NCBI GenBank assembly: GCA_039707655.1
Contig: CM077672.1
Coordinates: 193,172,037-193,236,036 of the forward strand
DNA: 64,000 bases
Direction: 5' to 3'
Source: Elymus sibiricus
Lineage: Eukaryota > Streptophyta > Magnoliopsida > Poales > Poaceae
Of the stretch, positions 23,824 to 34,484 are shown in pieces (the first letter of the stretch is position 1; each line of letters begins with the position of its first letter). The notes below the pieces were generated by a model. It did no database searches, was not told where the DNA came from, and saw only the letters and a program-made list of their open reading frames with translations. The position numbers were made by a program, and so were the translations under genes.

Positions 23824-26616
23824 CTATTTCCGAGTAACATGAAACCGAAGAAGTTTCGTATAGCAGTAAGTTACCTCAATGAGGATATGCATCTCCCCAA
23901 CAATAAGAATTTCATACTTCTTTTTGACGGTAGGAAGGGGAAATTTAAAACCTCCAATAGTGAGTGTCGGAATTTTTTCGATACAGTTGATTCCATTCAC
24001 CGAAATTTGTTTCTTTGGAAAATAAACCGTATGCTCATTACCATTGACATGAAAAGTTACTTTGCTTTTGTTGCAATCAATAACATCCCCTGCAGTATTC
24101 AAAAAGGGTCTACCAAGGATAATCGACATGTTGTCGTCCTCGGGCATATCAAGTATAACAAAGTCTGTTAAGATGGTAACATTTGCAACAACAACAGGCA
24201 CGTCCTCACAAATTCCAATAGGTATAGCAGTTGATTTATCAACCATTTGCAGAGATATTTCAGTAGGTGTCAAGTTATTCAAATCAAGTCTTCTATATAA
24301 AGAGAAAGGCATAACACTAACACCGGCTCCTAAATCACATAAATCAGTTTTAACATAACTTCTTTTAATGGAGCATGGTATAGTAGGTATTCCCGGATCT
24401 CCTAACTTTTTAGGCACTCCACCCTTAAAAGAATAATTTGCAAGCATGGTGGAAATTTCAGCCTCAGGTATCTTTCTTTTATTAGTGACAATATCTTTCA
24501 TGTATTTAGCATATGGAGGCATTTTCAAAATACCAGTCAAGCGAGTGCGCAAAAAGACAGGTCTAAGCATTTCAACAAAGCGCTCAAAGTCTTCCTCATC
24601 TTTATTTCTAGGTGGCTTAGTAGGAAAAGGCATGGGTTTTTGAACCCATGTTTCTCTCTCTTTTCCATGTTTTCTAGCAATGAAATCACTTTTATCATAC
24701 CTTTTATTCTTAGGAGGTGGGTTAACAAGATCAATAGCAGGTTCTATTTCTACATCATTATCTGGTCGAGCATCAACAAGAAAATCATTATCATTATCAT
24801 TAGGTGGGTGTTCATTACCAGATTGTGTCTCAGCATCAGAAATAGAAACATCATTATGATTCTTAGGAGGTTTTTCTATCTCAGGTTCACTAGAAGCATG
24901 CAAAGTCCTATCATTTTTCTTTTTCTTCTTAGATGAACTAGGTGCATCAATATTAATTCTCTGGTAATCTTGTTCAATTCTTTTAGGATGACCTTCAGGA
25001 TACAGAGGCTCCTGAGTCATTCTACCTCCTCTAGTAACAACTCTAACAGCAGGATCATTCATTTTATTATTCATCTCATTAACCAAATCATTTTGCGACT
25101 TAGCAATTTGTTCTAATTGGGTATGAACCATGGACGAATGTTTACTTAAGCCTTTAACATCATTAGCAATTCTAAACATCAAATCACTCAAACGATCTAT
25201 CATGAAAGCATTACGTTTTAATTGATTGCTAACATACATATTGAAGTGTTCTTGCTTAACAATGTAATTATCAAATTCATCCAGGCATTGACTAGTAGAT
25301 TTATTATAAGGAATATCACCTTCATCGAATCTACTAAGAGAATTTACCTCTACTACCTGTGTTGGGGTGTCGAGCCCATGTATTTCTTCAATAGGCGGTA
25401 AATTCTTAACATCTTCAGACTTAATACCTTTTTCTTTCATAGATTTCTTTGCCTCTTGCATATCTTCAGGACTGAGGAATAGAATACCTCTCTTCTTTGG
25501 AGTTGGTTTAGGTGGTGGTTCAGGAAGTGTCCAATCATTGGCATTCTTTAATATATTATTCAATAATTCTTCAGCCTGTTCAACAGTTCGTTCCATGAAA
25601 ACACAACCGGCACAACTATCTAGGTAGTCCCTAGAAGCATCGGTTAGTCCATTATAAAAGATATCAAGTATTTCATTTTTCTTAAGAGGATGATTAGGCA
25701 AAGCATTAAGTAATTGGAGAAGCCTCCCCCAAGCTTGAGGGAGATTCTCTTCTTCAATTTGCACAAAGTTAAATATTTCCTGTAAGGCAGCTTGTTTCTT
25801 ATGAGTAGGAAAATATTTTTCAGAGAAGTAATATATCATATCCTGGGGACTACGCACACAACCAGGAGCAAGAGTATTGAACCATTTCTTAGCATCACCC
25901 TTTAATGAAAAAGGAAACAACTTAAGAATGTGATAGTAGTGAATTTTTTCCTCATGAGCAAATAGGGTGGCTATATCATTCAATTTAGTAAGATGTGCGA
26001 CAATAGTTTTAGTTTCGTAACCATGAAAAGGATCAGAATCAATTAAAGTAATTAACTCAGGATCGACAGAGAATTCATAATCCTTATCGGTAACAAAGAT
26101 AGGAGAGGTAACAAACTTGGGATCATATTTCATTCTCTCCATCATAGACTTTTCTTTTAGCTTACTCAGTAATTTTCTAACATCATCTCTATCATTACAA
26201 GCAAGAATTTCCCTAGCTGTTTCTCCATCTATAACATAACCATCAGGTATCTTAGGCATTTCAACTCTAGTAGGAGAGCTAGGCATAATAGGTGAATCAT
26301 AATTTTCATCAGTTTCATCAGTTTCAACATTCTCAATTTCTTTAGCTTTAGCAATTTGTTCATCAAGAAATTCACCTAGTGGCACAGTATTATCAAGCAC
26401 AGTACTAGCATCATCACATGTTTCATTTATAGCAGAAGCAGTATCATCAATTACTTGCGACATATCAGAATGAATAACAGGTGGCGGTGTCGCAAGCCTA
26501 CTCAAAACAGAAGGTGAATCAAGTGCAGAGTGTGATGGAAGTTCCTTACCTCCCCACGTATTAGAGGGTACGATCTTGGTCTTAGCGTCTTTCAGATTCT
26601 TCATAGTGATCAACAA
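23824..26616 (-). CDS. gag-pro: Gypsy gag-protease polyprotein, intact ORF
   Basis: An uninterrupted 930-codon ORF of the inner Gypsy element, starting at ATG 26616, only 66 bp inside the LTR. An acidic N-terminal region (about residues 1-190) is followed by the retrotransposon Gag core (about 195-370, with KLFPFSLKGDAKKWF and a conserved LPNHPL stretch). A Lys/Asn-rich spacer and KKKKK patch lie near residues 560-570. A retropepsin-like aspartic protease follows, with active-site LGAGVSVMP near residue 761 and ILGRPF near 834. No CCHC zinc knuckle, reverse transcriptase, RNase H or integrase follows, so it is a gag-pro-only element. It would supply particles and processing but not copying. 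The lack of any stop contrasts with the decayed outer element. Expression cannot be judged. Confidence 0.85.
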   Translation of the reverse strand: MLITMKNLKDAKTKIVPSNTWGGKELPSHSALDSPSVLSRLATPPPVIHSDMSQVIDDTASAINETCDDASTVLDNTVPLGEFLDEQIAKAKEIENVETDETDENYDSPIMPSSPTRVEMPKIPDGYVIDGETAREILACNDRDDVRKLLSKLKEKSMMERMKYDPKFVTSPIFVTDKDYEFSVDPELITLIDSDPFHGYETKTIVAHLTKLNDIATLFAHEEKIHYYHILKLFPFSLKGDAKKWFNTLAPGCVRSPQDMIYYFSEKYFPTHKKQAALQEIFNFVQIEEENLPQAWGRLLQLLNALPNHPLKKNEILDIFYNGLTDASRDYLDSCAGCVFMERTVEQAEELLNNILKNANDWTLPEPPPKPTPKKRGILFLSPEDMQEAKKSMKEKGIKSEDVKNLPPIEEIHGLDTPTQVVEVNSLSRFDEGDIPYNKSTSQCLDEFDNYIVKQEHFNMYVSNQLKRNAFMIDRLSDLMFRIANDVKGLSKHSSMVHTQLEQIAKSQNDLVNEMNNKMNDPAVRVVTRGGRMTQEPLYPEGHPKRIEQDYQRINIDAPSSSKKKKKNDRTLHASSEPEIEKPPKNHNDVSISDAETQSGNEHPPNDNDNDFLVDARPDNDVEIEPAIDLVNPPPKNKRYDKSDFIARKHGKERETWVQKPMPFPTKPPRNKDEEDFERFVEMLRPVFLRTRLTGILKMPPYAKYMKDIVTNKRKIPEAEISTMLANYSFKGGVPKKLGDPGIPTIPCSIKRSYVKTDLCDLGAGVSVMPFSLYRRLDLNNLTPTEISLQMVDKSTAIPIGICEDVPVVVANVTILTDFVILDMPEDDNMSIILGRPFLNTAGDVIDCNKSKVTFHVNGNEHTVYFPKKQISVNGINCIEKIPTLTIGGFKFPLPTVKKKYEILIVGEMHILIEVTYCYTKLLRFHVTRK

Positions 26617-26653
26617 ATATAATTCCCAAGTGACTCAACAAATAGAGCTTTGC

Positions 26654-26671
26654 TCCCCGGCACTGGCGCCA
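26654..26671 (-). other. Primer-binding site of inner Gypsy element
   Basis: Minus-strand tggcgccagtgccgggga is complementary to the 3' end of tRNA-Asp with two mismatches. It lies 11 bp from the 5' LTR at 26683. Confidence 0.8.
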
Positions 26672-26682
26672 GAAAAAGGTCT

Positions 26683-28075
26683 TGATAACCCACAAGTATA
26701 GGGGATCGCGATAGTCTTCGAGGGTAGTATTTCACCCAAATTTATTGATTCGACACAAGGGGAGCCAAAGAATATTTGCGAGTATTAGCAGTTGAGTTGT
26801 CAATTCAACCACACCTGGAGAACTAAGTATCTGCAGCAAAGTGTTTAGTAGCACAGTAGTAACAGTAGCAATAGTAACAGACACAGTAACAGTAGTAGTT
26901 TTGTAGTGATTGTAACAACAGCAACAACGGTAATAACTTAGCAAGGATCAATATGCGAAAAGCGTAGGCATTGGATCAGTGATGGATAATTGTGTTGAAT
27001 GAAATTCATCATATAATGTCACAACCTAGAGCGATACACAATAGCTTCAATTTATCAATGTAATGTAGGCATGTATTCCATATATAGTCATATGTGCTTA
27101 TAATAAGAACTTGCATAACATCTTTTGTCCTACCCTCCCGTGGCAGCGGGGTCCATAAGGAAACTAAGGGATATTAAGGCCTCCTTTTAATAGAGAACCG
27201 GAACAAAGCATTAACACATGGTGAATACATGAACTCCTCGAATTACAGTCATCCCCGGAGAGTATCCCAACTATTGTCACTTTGGGGTCTACGGATCAAA
27301 ACAATAACAAGTGCATATAACTAGCAGATAGGATCAAGAACTCAAATATATTCATGAAAACATAGAGGGTTCAGATCTGAAATCATGGCACTCGGGCCCT
27401 AGTGACAAACATTAAGCATAGCAAAGTCATAGCAACATCAATCTCAGAACATAGTGGATACTAGGGATCAAGCCCTAACAAATTGACTCAATTACATGAT
27501 AAATCTCATCCAACCCATCACCGTCCAGCAAGCCTACGAAGGAATTACTCACGCCCGGTGGTGAGCATCATGAAATTGGTGATGGAGGATGCTTGATGAT
27601 GACGATGGCGACGAATCCCCCTCTCCGGAGCCCCGGACGGACTCCAGATCAGCCCTCCCGATGAAGAACATGAGGTGGCGGTGGCTTCGTATCGTAAAAC
27701 GCGATGAAACTTCTTCTCTTAATTTTTTCTCGGTGAAACAGAATTTATAGCGTTGGAATTAGGTCAGACGGCCGCCTGTGGGCCCCACAAGGTAACAAGG
27801 CGCGCCCAGGGGGGTGGCCGCGCCCTGTCGCCTTGTGGGCAACAGGTGGCCCCTCTTCGGTAGATTTTTGCGCCAGTATTTTTTATATATTCCATAAAAA
27901 ATCTCCAGAAAGTTTCGTCTAATTCCGAGAACTTTTATTTCTGCACAAAAACAACACCATGGTAGTTTTGCTGAAAACAACGTCAGTCCGGGTTAGTTTC
28001 ATTCAAATCATGCAAACTAGAGTCCAAAACAAGAGCAAAAGTATTTGGAAAAGTAGATACGACGGAGACGTATCA
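26683..28075 (-). repeat. Inner Gypsy LTR (5' LTR of the element)
   Basis: 1393 bp, tgataacccacaag...gacgtatca on the + strand. It differs from the left LTR at about 60 sites plus small indels by eye. Promoter-type order on the minus strand: U3 inverted repeat 27839-27784, then ctataaat at about 27750-27743. Confidence 0.9.
27784..27839 (-). promoter_or_regulatory. U3 inverted repeat (inner Gypsy, right LTR)
   Basis: Arms about 27784-27806 and 27816-27839. The outer nine bases (cccacaagg) pair perfectly, there are two mismatches in the middle, and a cgcg-rich apex closes on caggggggt. It lies at the same distance from the LTR 5' end (236 bp) and from the TATA-like box (34 bp) as in the left LTR. 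Confidence 0.7.
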
Positions 28076-28365
28076 CTTCCTAGGAGCATGCAAGTTATAC
28101 TTTGCTTCGAGGGCTAACTAAAATTTTGCAATAAATACTTGAGTTCTTTATGTTTAATGTGAGTTTTTGGTCAGACAGCACTTCCACATATTCATATTTT
28201 GCTAGCCTCTTCGGTACCGTGCATTGCCCTGTCTCGCCTTGAGACTTGGTGCAAACTTCACCGGTGCGTCCAACTCCGTGAAATGATACGATCTTTCACA
28301 CATCAGCCACCTTATATCCTTCCTCAAAACAGCCACCATACCTACCTATCATGGCATTTCCATAG

Positions 28366-30028
28366 TGATACATCTCCAATGTATCTATAATTTATGAAGT
28401 ATTCGTGCCATGTTTACAACAATTTTATATGGTTTTGATGCACTTTTATATGATTTGAATGGAACTAACCCGAACTGACGTTGTTTTCAGCAGAACTACC
28501 GTGGTGTTGTTTTTTGTGCAGAAATAAAAGTTCTCGGATTGGGCTAAAAATTTACGGTGATTTTTTATGGACCAAAAGAGACCCCCGAAGCTTCGAGGAA
28601 GTACCAGAAGAGCCACGAGGACACGGCAAGCCTGGGGGGTGCCCCCCTAGGGGGCGCCCCTTGAGCTTGTCGGTTCCTCGTGGGCCCCCCTGGCGTAAAT
28701 CCAACGCTGAAAAATCATATACATTGGGAAATCCACAGAAAGAAACCTAGAACTCCCACGCCGCTGCCGCAAGCCTTTGTTCCGAAGTGATCTCATGCGG
28801 AGCCCTGTTCCGGCACCCTGCCGGAGAGGGAAACCATCACCGGAGGCCATCTTCATCATCCCGGCGGTCTCCATGACGAGGAGGGAGTAGTTCACCCTCG
28901 GGGATGAGGGTATGTACCAGTAGCTATGTGTTTGATCTCTCTCTCTCTCTCTCTCTCTCTCCCGTGTTCTTGATTTGGCACGATCTTGATGTACCGCGAG
29001 CTTTGTTAATATAGTTGGATCATATGGAGTTCTTCCCTCTCTATCTTGTTGTGATGAATTGAGTCTTTCCCTTTGAGGTTTCATTGTTATTGGATTGAAT
29101 ATTTTGGATTTGAGAACACTTGATGTATGTCTTGCATGTGGATACCCGCGGTGACAATGGGGTATTCTATTGAGTCACTTGATGTATGTTTTGGTAATCA
29201 ACTTGCGGATTCCCAAGGTGACATTGGGGTAATATAGGCATAGGGGTTGATGCACGTTTTTGTCCTACTTTCTCCGATAGCAACTTTGGGGTACTCTTTT
29301 AAGTTCTTTGTGTTGGATTGAATATTATGAATCTGAAATTGCTTGATGCATATCGAATAATTGACTCACGGATACTTGTGGTGACATTGGAGTATCTAGG
29401 TGACATTAGAGTTGATTGATGCGTATCATATGGTGTTATTTTAGTATGAACTCTAGGGCTATTTGTGACACTTATAGGGATGGCTCAATAGATTGATCGG
29501 AAAGGATAACTTTGAGGTGGCTTTGCTATCTACAACAATTTCTTCTTATGTTCTCCGTTTGCTAGGAACTTTGGAGTGATTCTTTGTTGCACGTTGAGGA
29601 ATTGTTATATGATTCAATTATGTTAGCACTGTTGAGAGATTGCACTAGTGAAAGTATGAACCCTAGGCCTTGTTTTCAAGCATTGCAATACCGTTTTTCT
29701 CACTTTTATTACTTGCTACCTTGCTGTTTTTATTATTTCAGATTACAAAAACCTATATCTACTATCCATACTACACTTGTATCACCATCTATTCACTGAA
29801 CTAGTGCACATATACAATTTATCATTGTATTGGGTGTGTTGGGGACACAAGAGATTGTTTGTATTTGATTGTAGGGTTGTTTGAGAGAGACCATCTTCAT
29901 CCTACACCTCCCATGAATTGATAAACCTTAGGTCATCCACTTGAGGGAAATTTGTTGTTGTCCTACAAAACTCTGCGCTTGGAGGCCCAACAGAGTCTAC
30001 AAGAAATAAAGTTGCGTAGTAGACATCA
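28366..30028 (+). mobile_element. Solo LTR (type A Gypsy)
   Basis: 1663 bp, tgatacatctcc...gtagacatca, with the perfect 5-bp duplication catag (28361-28365 / 30029-30033). It is the same family as 4609-6211 and keeps about 54 bp near the 3' end missing there. It contains a U3 inverted repeat (28613-28683), an AT-rich TATA-like catatac (~28716) and a (CT)n tract (~28937-28962). The small ORFs are fortuitous. It was inserted into the non-coding part of the outer Gypsy element. Confidence 0.9.
28613..28683 (+). promoter_or_regulatory. U3 inverted repeat (solo type A LTR)
   Basis: Arms 28613-28646 and 28650-28683, both 34 nt, pair at about 26 of 34 positions around a 3-nt loop. The outer ccacgagga and apical gccccc blocks are perfect. 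The arm sequence differs from that of the sister LTR at 4867-4942, but position (247 bp into the LTR, ~33 bp before the TATA-like box) and shape are the same. Confidence 0.65.
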
Positions 30029-30384
30029 CATAGCCATTCCGAGATATAGTGCCATGCAACTTCCATTGTTACTTTTCATATGACTTGAGCACTCATGGTC
30101 ATATTGCTTTGCATGATCATAGATAGCTGAGATGATATTTTGTGGCAAAGCCACTGTTCATTATTATAATACATGTTACGCTAGATCATTGCACATCCTA
30201 GTACACTGCCAGAGGCATTCATTTTTTTAGTCATCATGTTGTTCATATGTTTTTGATTTGTAAGTAAAACAAAAGTGTGATGATCATCATTATTAGGATG
30301 TGCCCCTACCTGTATATATATATATATATATCCCAGCTATTCTGCAACCCATTCCTGAATAAGCTATTCAGGAACCGTTCCTAA

Positions 30385-31950
30385 CTGCCAGAAACAGATA
30401 AGCTAACTGAGCGTCCTATACCAGTTAACTATCGGGCGGACATTTTCTGGCACCTTTTTTTGCACTGTTTTTTGGTCGCAATTTTTGAACCATTCAACGG
30501 AACGATGCAAATGATATACCGTTGGATAGCTATTGAAAAGGCGAAACTTTTTCATGTTGAAAGTGTTTTCAAAATCGGCACGGTTTTTAAACAAAATTCA
30601 AAAAACTGAAAATTTATCAAACACTTTTTAAATGTTTTTATGAAAGAATTTTTCAAACCGTTTTTCGGAATGATGCATATGATATACCGTTGGAAAGCTA
30701 TCGATTGGCCCGAACTTTTGCATATAGAACACTTTTTCAGATTCGCTACGGTTTAAGAGCAGTTTTCAAAAAACTAACTTCATTTTCGACCTTTTTTGTC
30801 CGAACTGCTACAGTACACGCTAACTGCTCGAGCAGAATAGCTAACTGCCCTATGCTGAGTAAGCTAACTGCCGGACCGAAGAAACTAAATTTTTTTTTTA
30901 TTTTATTTTATTTTATTTTTCTCGGGTCAAGTTAACTTCTAGGACTGAAATAGCTAACTGCCGAAGATGGCGGCAGTTAACACCAAGTTAACTGCCAGAC
31001 TGAAGATACTAATTGTTTTAATTCTTTTTTTGTCCAGGTCATGCTAACTTCAGGGATTGTTAACTGTTACGGTAGCCATAGTTAACTGCTCCATTCGCGA
31101 AGGTTAACTGCCTAACATTTTTTTTGCATGTGTTCCAAATTTTTTTTGAGGCAGAACACGCACACGCCGTGAGGTTAACTGCTATGTCCATTGAAATTAA
31201 CTGCCATTTTTTCAAAGTCAACTGCTAAGTTAACCGCTATCTACTTAACGGCTAAGTCAACTGCTAAGTTAACCGGATCTAACTGCTACAAGCTGCAGAG
31301 TTAACTGATATAATTTGCAAAGCTAAAATTCTAAGTGTTTTTCCAGAGCTAACGGCAGTGTAATCGCTGAAAAGAACTGCTATATCTCCAAAAGCTAGCC
31401 TCTTTTTTCTTATTAACAGTAGATGCCATGACAAATCCAGACTGTACTACCTTTTTTTCAGCATGAGCTAACACCAGGCGCAACTAGTACAATCAAAACC
31501 AGCAGCCAACACATACAAATGGAAAACCAGCCTAGTGTTGGGCCGTCGCCGGCAGAGACGGTTCCGGTGGTCGGATGTATGCCTGACGAGGTAGCCTACG
31601 AGCACCCAGCGTCCTCACCAGCAAGGATCCAGCCGCCATGGAGAAAATACCAAGTGAGATGCGGCTGTGGATATCTTCCTTCATTGGCAACTCTACAGTT
31701 AGCAACTCTGAAAGCAACAGTTAATAACTCTGAAGACAACAGTTAGCGCGTACATGCCTACCTGCAGCCGTCGTCGTGATCTAACTGTAGTCGTCGTTGT
31801 TCCCATGTTTCCTCCATGGCACACACACACACACACACACGCACAAAGGAGCTCTCCTAACTGCCGATGCGGCCGCCACTAACTGCCTCATCAAGGAATT
31901 GATGATGGGCCAGAGAAGTTAACTGAAGTTAACAACAAAACTTAACTGCA
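30385..31950. repeat. Dispersed GTTAACTGC / GCTAACTGC words
   Basis: More than twenty occurrences of taactg(c), usually preceded by gt or gc, spaced irregularly (10-90 bp, with gaps at 30424-30815 and 31375-31850). There is no fixed period and no reading frame through them. Confidence 0.7.
31820..31842. repeat. (AC)n microsatellite
   Basis: About eleven AC units inside the TA-flanked DNA element. Confidence 0.9.
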
Positions 31951-32928
31951 GGCACACCGGAGCAGCCTCTGTTTTTTCTACAACCAAGCTGAGTCGCCAT
32001 GGACCTTGAGCGGCAACGGCGAGTCGGCATGCATCAGCCAGCATGAGTTGTGGCCCAAAGGATCTATATCGGCGCAGCTCGGGCTCGCCGAAGATGTGCA
32101 GGGGAGACACCGCCGGAGAGAGAGGGGTGGGGGAGTATTTGGTTACGGCAGTTAAGATCATCGTCAGCCTTTTGGATAGCCAGCGAGGCGTTGGACGGGG
32201 CTGCCGGCGTGGAGATCGAAGGGTGGTGATGATGGCAGGTGGTTTGCCGGCGGTGATGGAGAGGAGTTGATGTGGCCTCGCGCTTCAGCAGGCTTCGTGG
32301 ATCCGGTCGGCAATGGCTCGGGAGATGGGTGGCCGAGAGGAACGCGGGGGCGGCGCATCGTGTTTCCCGAGCGGTAGCCGGGGAAATCTCCACGATGGCC
32401 AGCATCGGGGAGGCCATGGAGGCGGCTCGCTGGGATCCGTGGGTGGAGGAGGTGCGCGACCAGGATCCGCCGGTACAGGAGGTACGGGATGTCGGGCGAG
32501 GCGCGGGCCGGGCGTGGGGAAGATGCGTGGCGGCGCGCGGCGGTCCTGCCGAGAGGCAGCCTGATGGAGGGGTGGACGGAGCCGGGCGGCGGTGGGGTTA
32601 ACTCACGACCGGGCGGCGACGGCTGGCCAAGCGACGAGATGTGAAGGTGAGGCCGGTGAGGCGTGTAGCCAGGGGCGGGTAGACTCGCGGCCGGCGGTGG
32701 TGGTTGGCGGAGGAAGGTAGTGCGGTGGGAAGGCGAGGCAGCTCGTCGAGGCTGGGTTGGTGGGTGGTTGCGTCGGTGGGGAGTAGTGGGTGGGCTGCCG
32801 ACGGGAAGAAGGTGGGGCATCGGTTTTAACTGGCTCCGCCGCTCCGCGGGTAGCTACAGGTAGGAGGCGGTGGGGGTTCCTAAATAACCTTATTTAGGAA
32901 CTCTAGAGGGGGGTTTCTAAATAGTCTC

Positions 32929-32966
<38 letters not shown>

Positions 32967-32969
<3 letters not shown>

Positions 32970-33857
32970 GCCAAAGAGCCCAAGAAAAATAGGCTAAAGA
33001 GCCCGACAAAAAAAGAGAAAAGAGAATAGAGAAAAAATAATAAAATGAGAGAAAAAGAGAGAGGGGGCACATCATTATCCTCTTACCACATTTGTGCTTC
33101 AAAGTAGCACCTTGCATTTTCATATAGAGAGTCTTCATGATTTTCACTTCATATGATAGTGGGATTTTTCATTATAGAACTTGACTTGCATATTTCGATG
33201 ACGAGCTTCCTCAAATGCTTGAGGTCTTCATGAGCAAGTAAGTTGGATGCACACCCACTTAGTTTCATATAGAGAGCTTTCATACACTTATAGCTCTAGT
33301 GCATCCGTTGCATGGTAATCCTTACTCCTCGCATTAACATTGATTGTAAGGCTTCTCCATTGCCTAACGATCTAGCCTCGTTGATGTGAGATTTTCTTAT
33401 ACATTTTTGTCTCCCCTTACAAACCCTAATCATCATTCTCTTTTCCATCCTAAGTGTTAAAGACCTTGGCTCACGCTCAAGTATTGCTTGAAAGTTTAAA
33501 AAGTTGAAGCGAGAAAAAGTATGATTTAATTGCTTGGTTTGGCACCGGGGTTGTTCTTAATTTGATATGTCTATGCAAGGAAGACTGAGCGTGACATACT
33601 TATTGTGATTAAGTGTGTAGGGATCACTTTCTTTAACGTCATTATTTCAAAAGGCAATAATTGTTTACTTGCATGTTTATGTATTATTGTTTTAATGTCA
33701 AATTGATAGATTATTGCCTTGAATCATTCGTGTCCCAATATTCATATCTGAGTTACATCGTTTGATCATGAACATGTTGGGTAGCATTCAACATCAAAAA
33801 TTCTTTTTGTTATCATTTACCTACTCGAGGACGAGTGGGAATTAAGCTTGGGGATGT
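32967..33857 (+). mobile_element. Outer Gypsy 3' non-coding end and polypurine tract
   Basis: No gene. It begins with gaggccaaagagccc-type A/G-rich DNA right after the TA repeat and ends in cctactcgaggacgag and the purine tract aagcttggggatg (about 33845-33857) against the LTR. Confidence 0.65.
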
Positions 33858-34117
33858 TGATACGTCTCCAACGTATCTGTAATTTATTATTATTAAATGC
33901 TATTATATTATCACTTTTGTGTGCTTTATATGCCATTTTATATTATTTTTATGGACTAACCTATTAATTTAGTGCCCAGTGTCATTTTCTGTTTTCTGCA
34001 TGTTTTTTGTTTTGCAGAAAAACCATACCTACCGAAGTCCAAACACGATGAAACTTTACGGTGATTTTTTTGGAACATAAGAGACCCTAAAAGTTTTGGC
34101 GGAGGACGAGGAGACCT

Positions 34118-34189
34118 ACAGGGGCCCCACAAGCCACCTGGACGCGCCTTGGGGATAGGGCGCACCGGGGTGACTTGTGGGGCCCCTGT
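34118..34189 (+). promoter_or_regulatory. U3 inverted repeat (type B LTR)
   Basis: Arms 34118-34148 and 34159-34189 (31 nt each). The outer 16 bases (acaggggccccacaag) pair perfectly, with four mismatches and one G-T towards the apex, and the loop ttggggatag has 10 nt. It starts 260 bp into the LTR and ends about 26 bp before tataaa. Confidence 0.8.
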
Positions 34190-34431
34190 TGCTCCGATTG
34201 ACCTAATTCCTGGTCTATAAACACATATATTCTGAAACCCTCAAACGAGACCCGAAACAATTCTTACACCGTTGCAAGCCTCTGTTCTGCCGCGATCCCA
34301 TCTGGAGCCCTTTGCCGGTACTTTGCCAGAGGGGAAAACCATTGGGGAGGCCATTTTCATCAACCTTGTTGCCTCCATGATGATGTGTGAGTAGTTCCTA
34401 CAGGACCTACGGGTCCATAGCAGTAGATACA

Positions 34432-34436
<5 letters not shown>

Positions 34437-34481
<45 letters not shown>

Positions 34482-34484
34482 TCT
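34437..34484. repeat. (CT)n microsatellite in type B LTR
   Basis: About 24 CT units. Shorter CT runs lie at the matching place in the type A LTRs (5196-5211 and 28937-28962). Confidence 0.9.

Larger units (their letters stand above)
10274..28075 (-). mobile_element. Inner Gypsy element, complete, minus strand
   Basis: Two similar LTRs (10274-11659 and 26683-28075) in the same orientation enclose an internal region. The primer-binding site is beside the right LTR and the polypurine tract beside the left one, so transcription runs right to left. The flanks read ctccc and cttcc, a 5-bp target duplication with one change. Without its two solo-LTR insertions the element is about 9.6 kb. It encodes gag-protease (26616-23824) and a second ORF (23083-17987) but no recognisable pol, so movement would need another element's enzymes. 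By eye the LTRs differ at roughly 4-5% of sites, which implies an insertion of the order of two million years ago at commonly used plant rates. Confidence 0.85.
30332..32932. mobile_element. DNA element with palindromic TIRs in (TA)n
   Basis: About 2.6 kb flanked on both sides by TA repeats (about 30312-30331 and 32933-32966). The two ends are inverted copies of each other. The left end has ctattctgcaaccc and the palindrome ttcctgaata.agc.tattcaggaa (30352-30374). The right end, read on the minus strand, has ctatttagaaaccc and gttcctaaataa.gg.ttatttaggaac (32901-32876). So each terminal inverted repeat contains its own perfect hairpin. The interior is a taactgc-rich stretch (30385-31942), an (AC)n run and a GC-rich block 31960-32820 with Pro/Arg-rich open frames and no domain. 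No transposase was seen. TA duplication would suit a Tc1/mariner-like element; the class is uncertain. Confidence 0.6.

Noticed and set aside
24062..24936. ORFs on the + strand opposite gag-protease
   Set aside because: Antisense shadows of the intact minus-strand gag-protease ORF.
32164..32820. 218-residue Pro/Arg/His-rich ORF on the minus strand
   Set aside because: Low-complexity composition in a GC-rich block of a DNA element, overlapped by equally long + strand frames. No recognisable domain.
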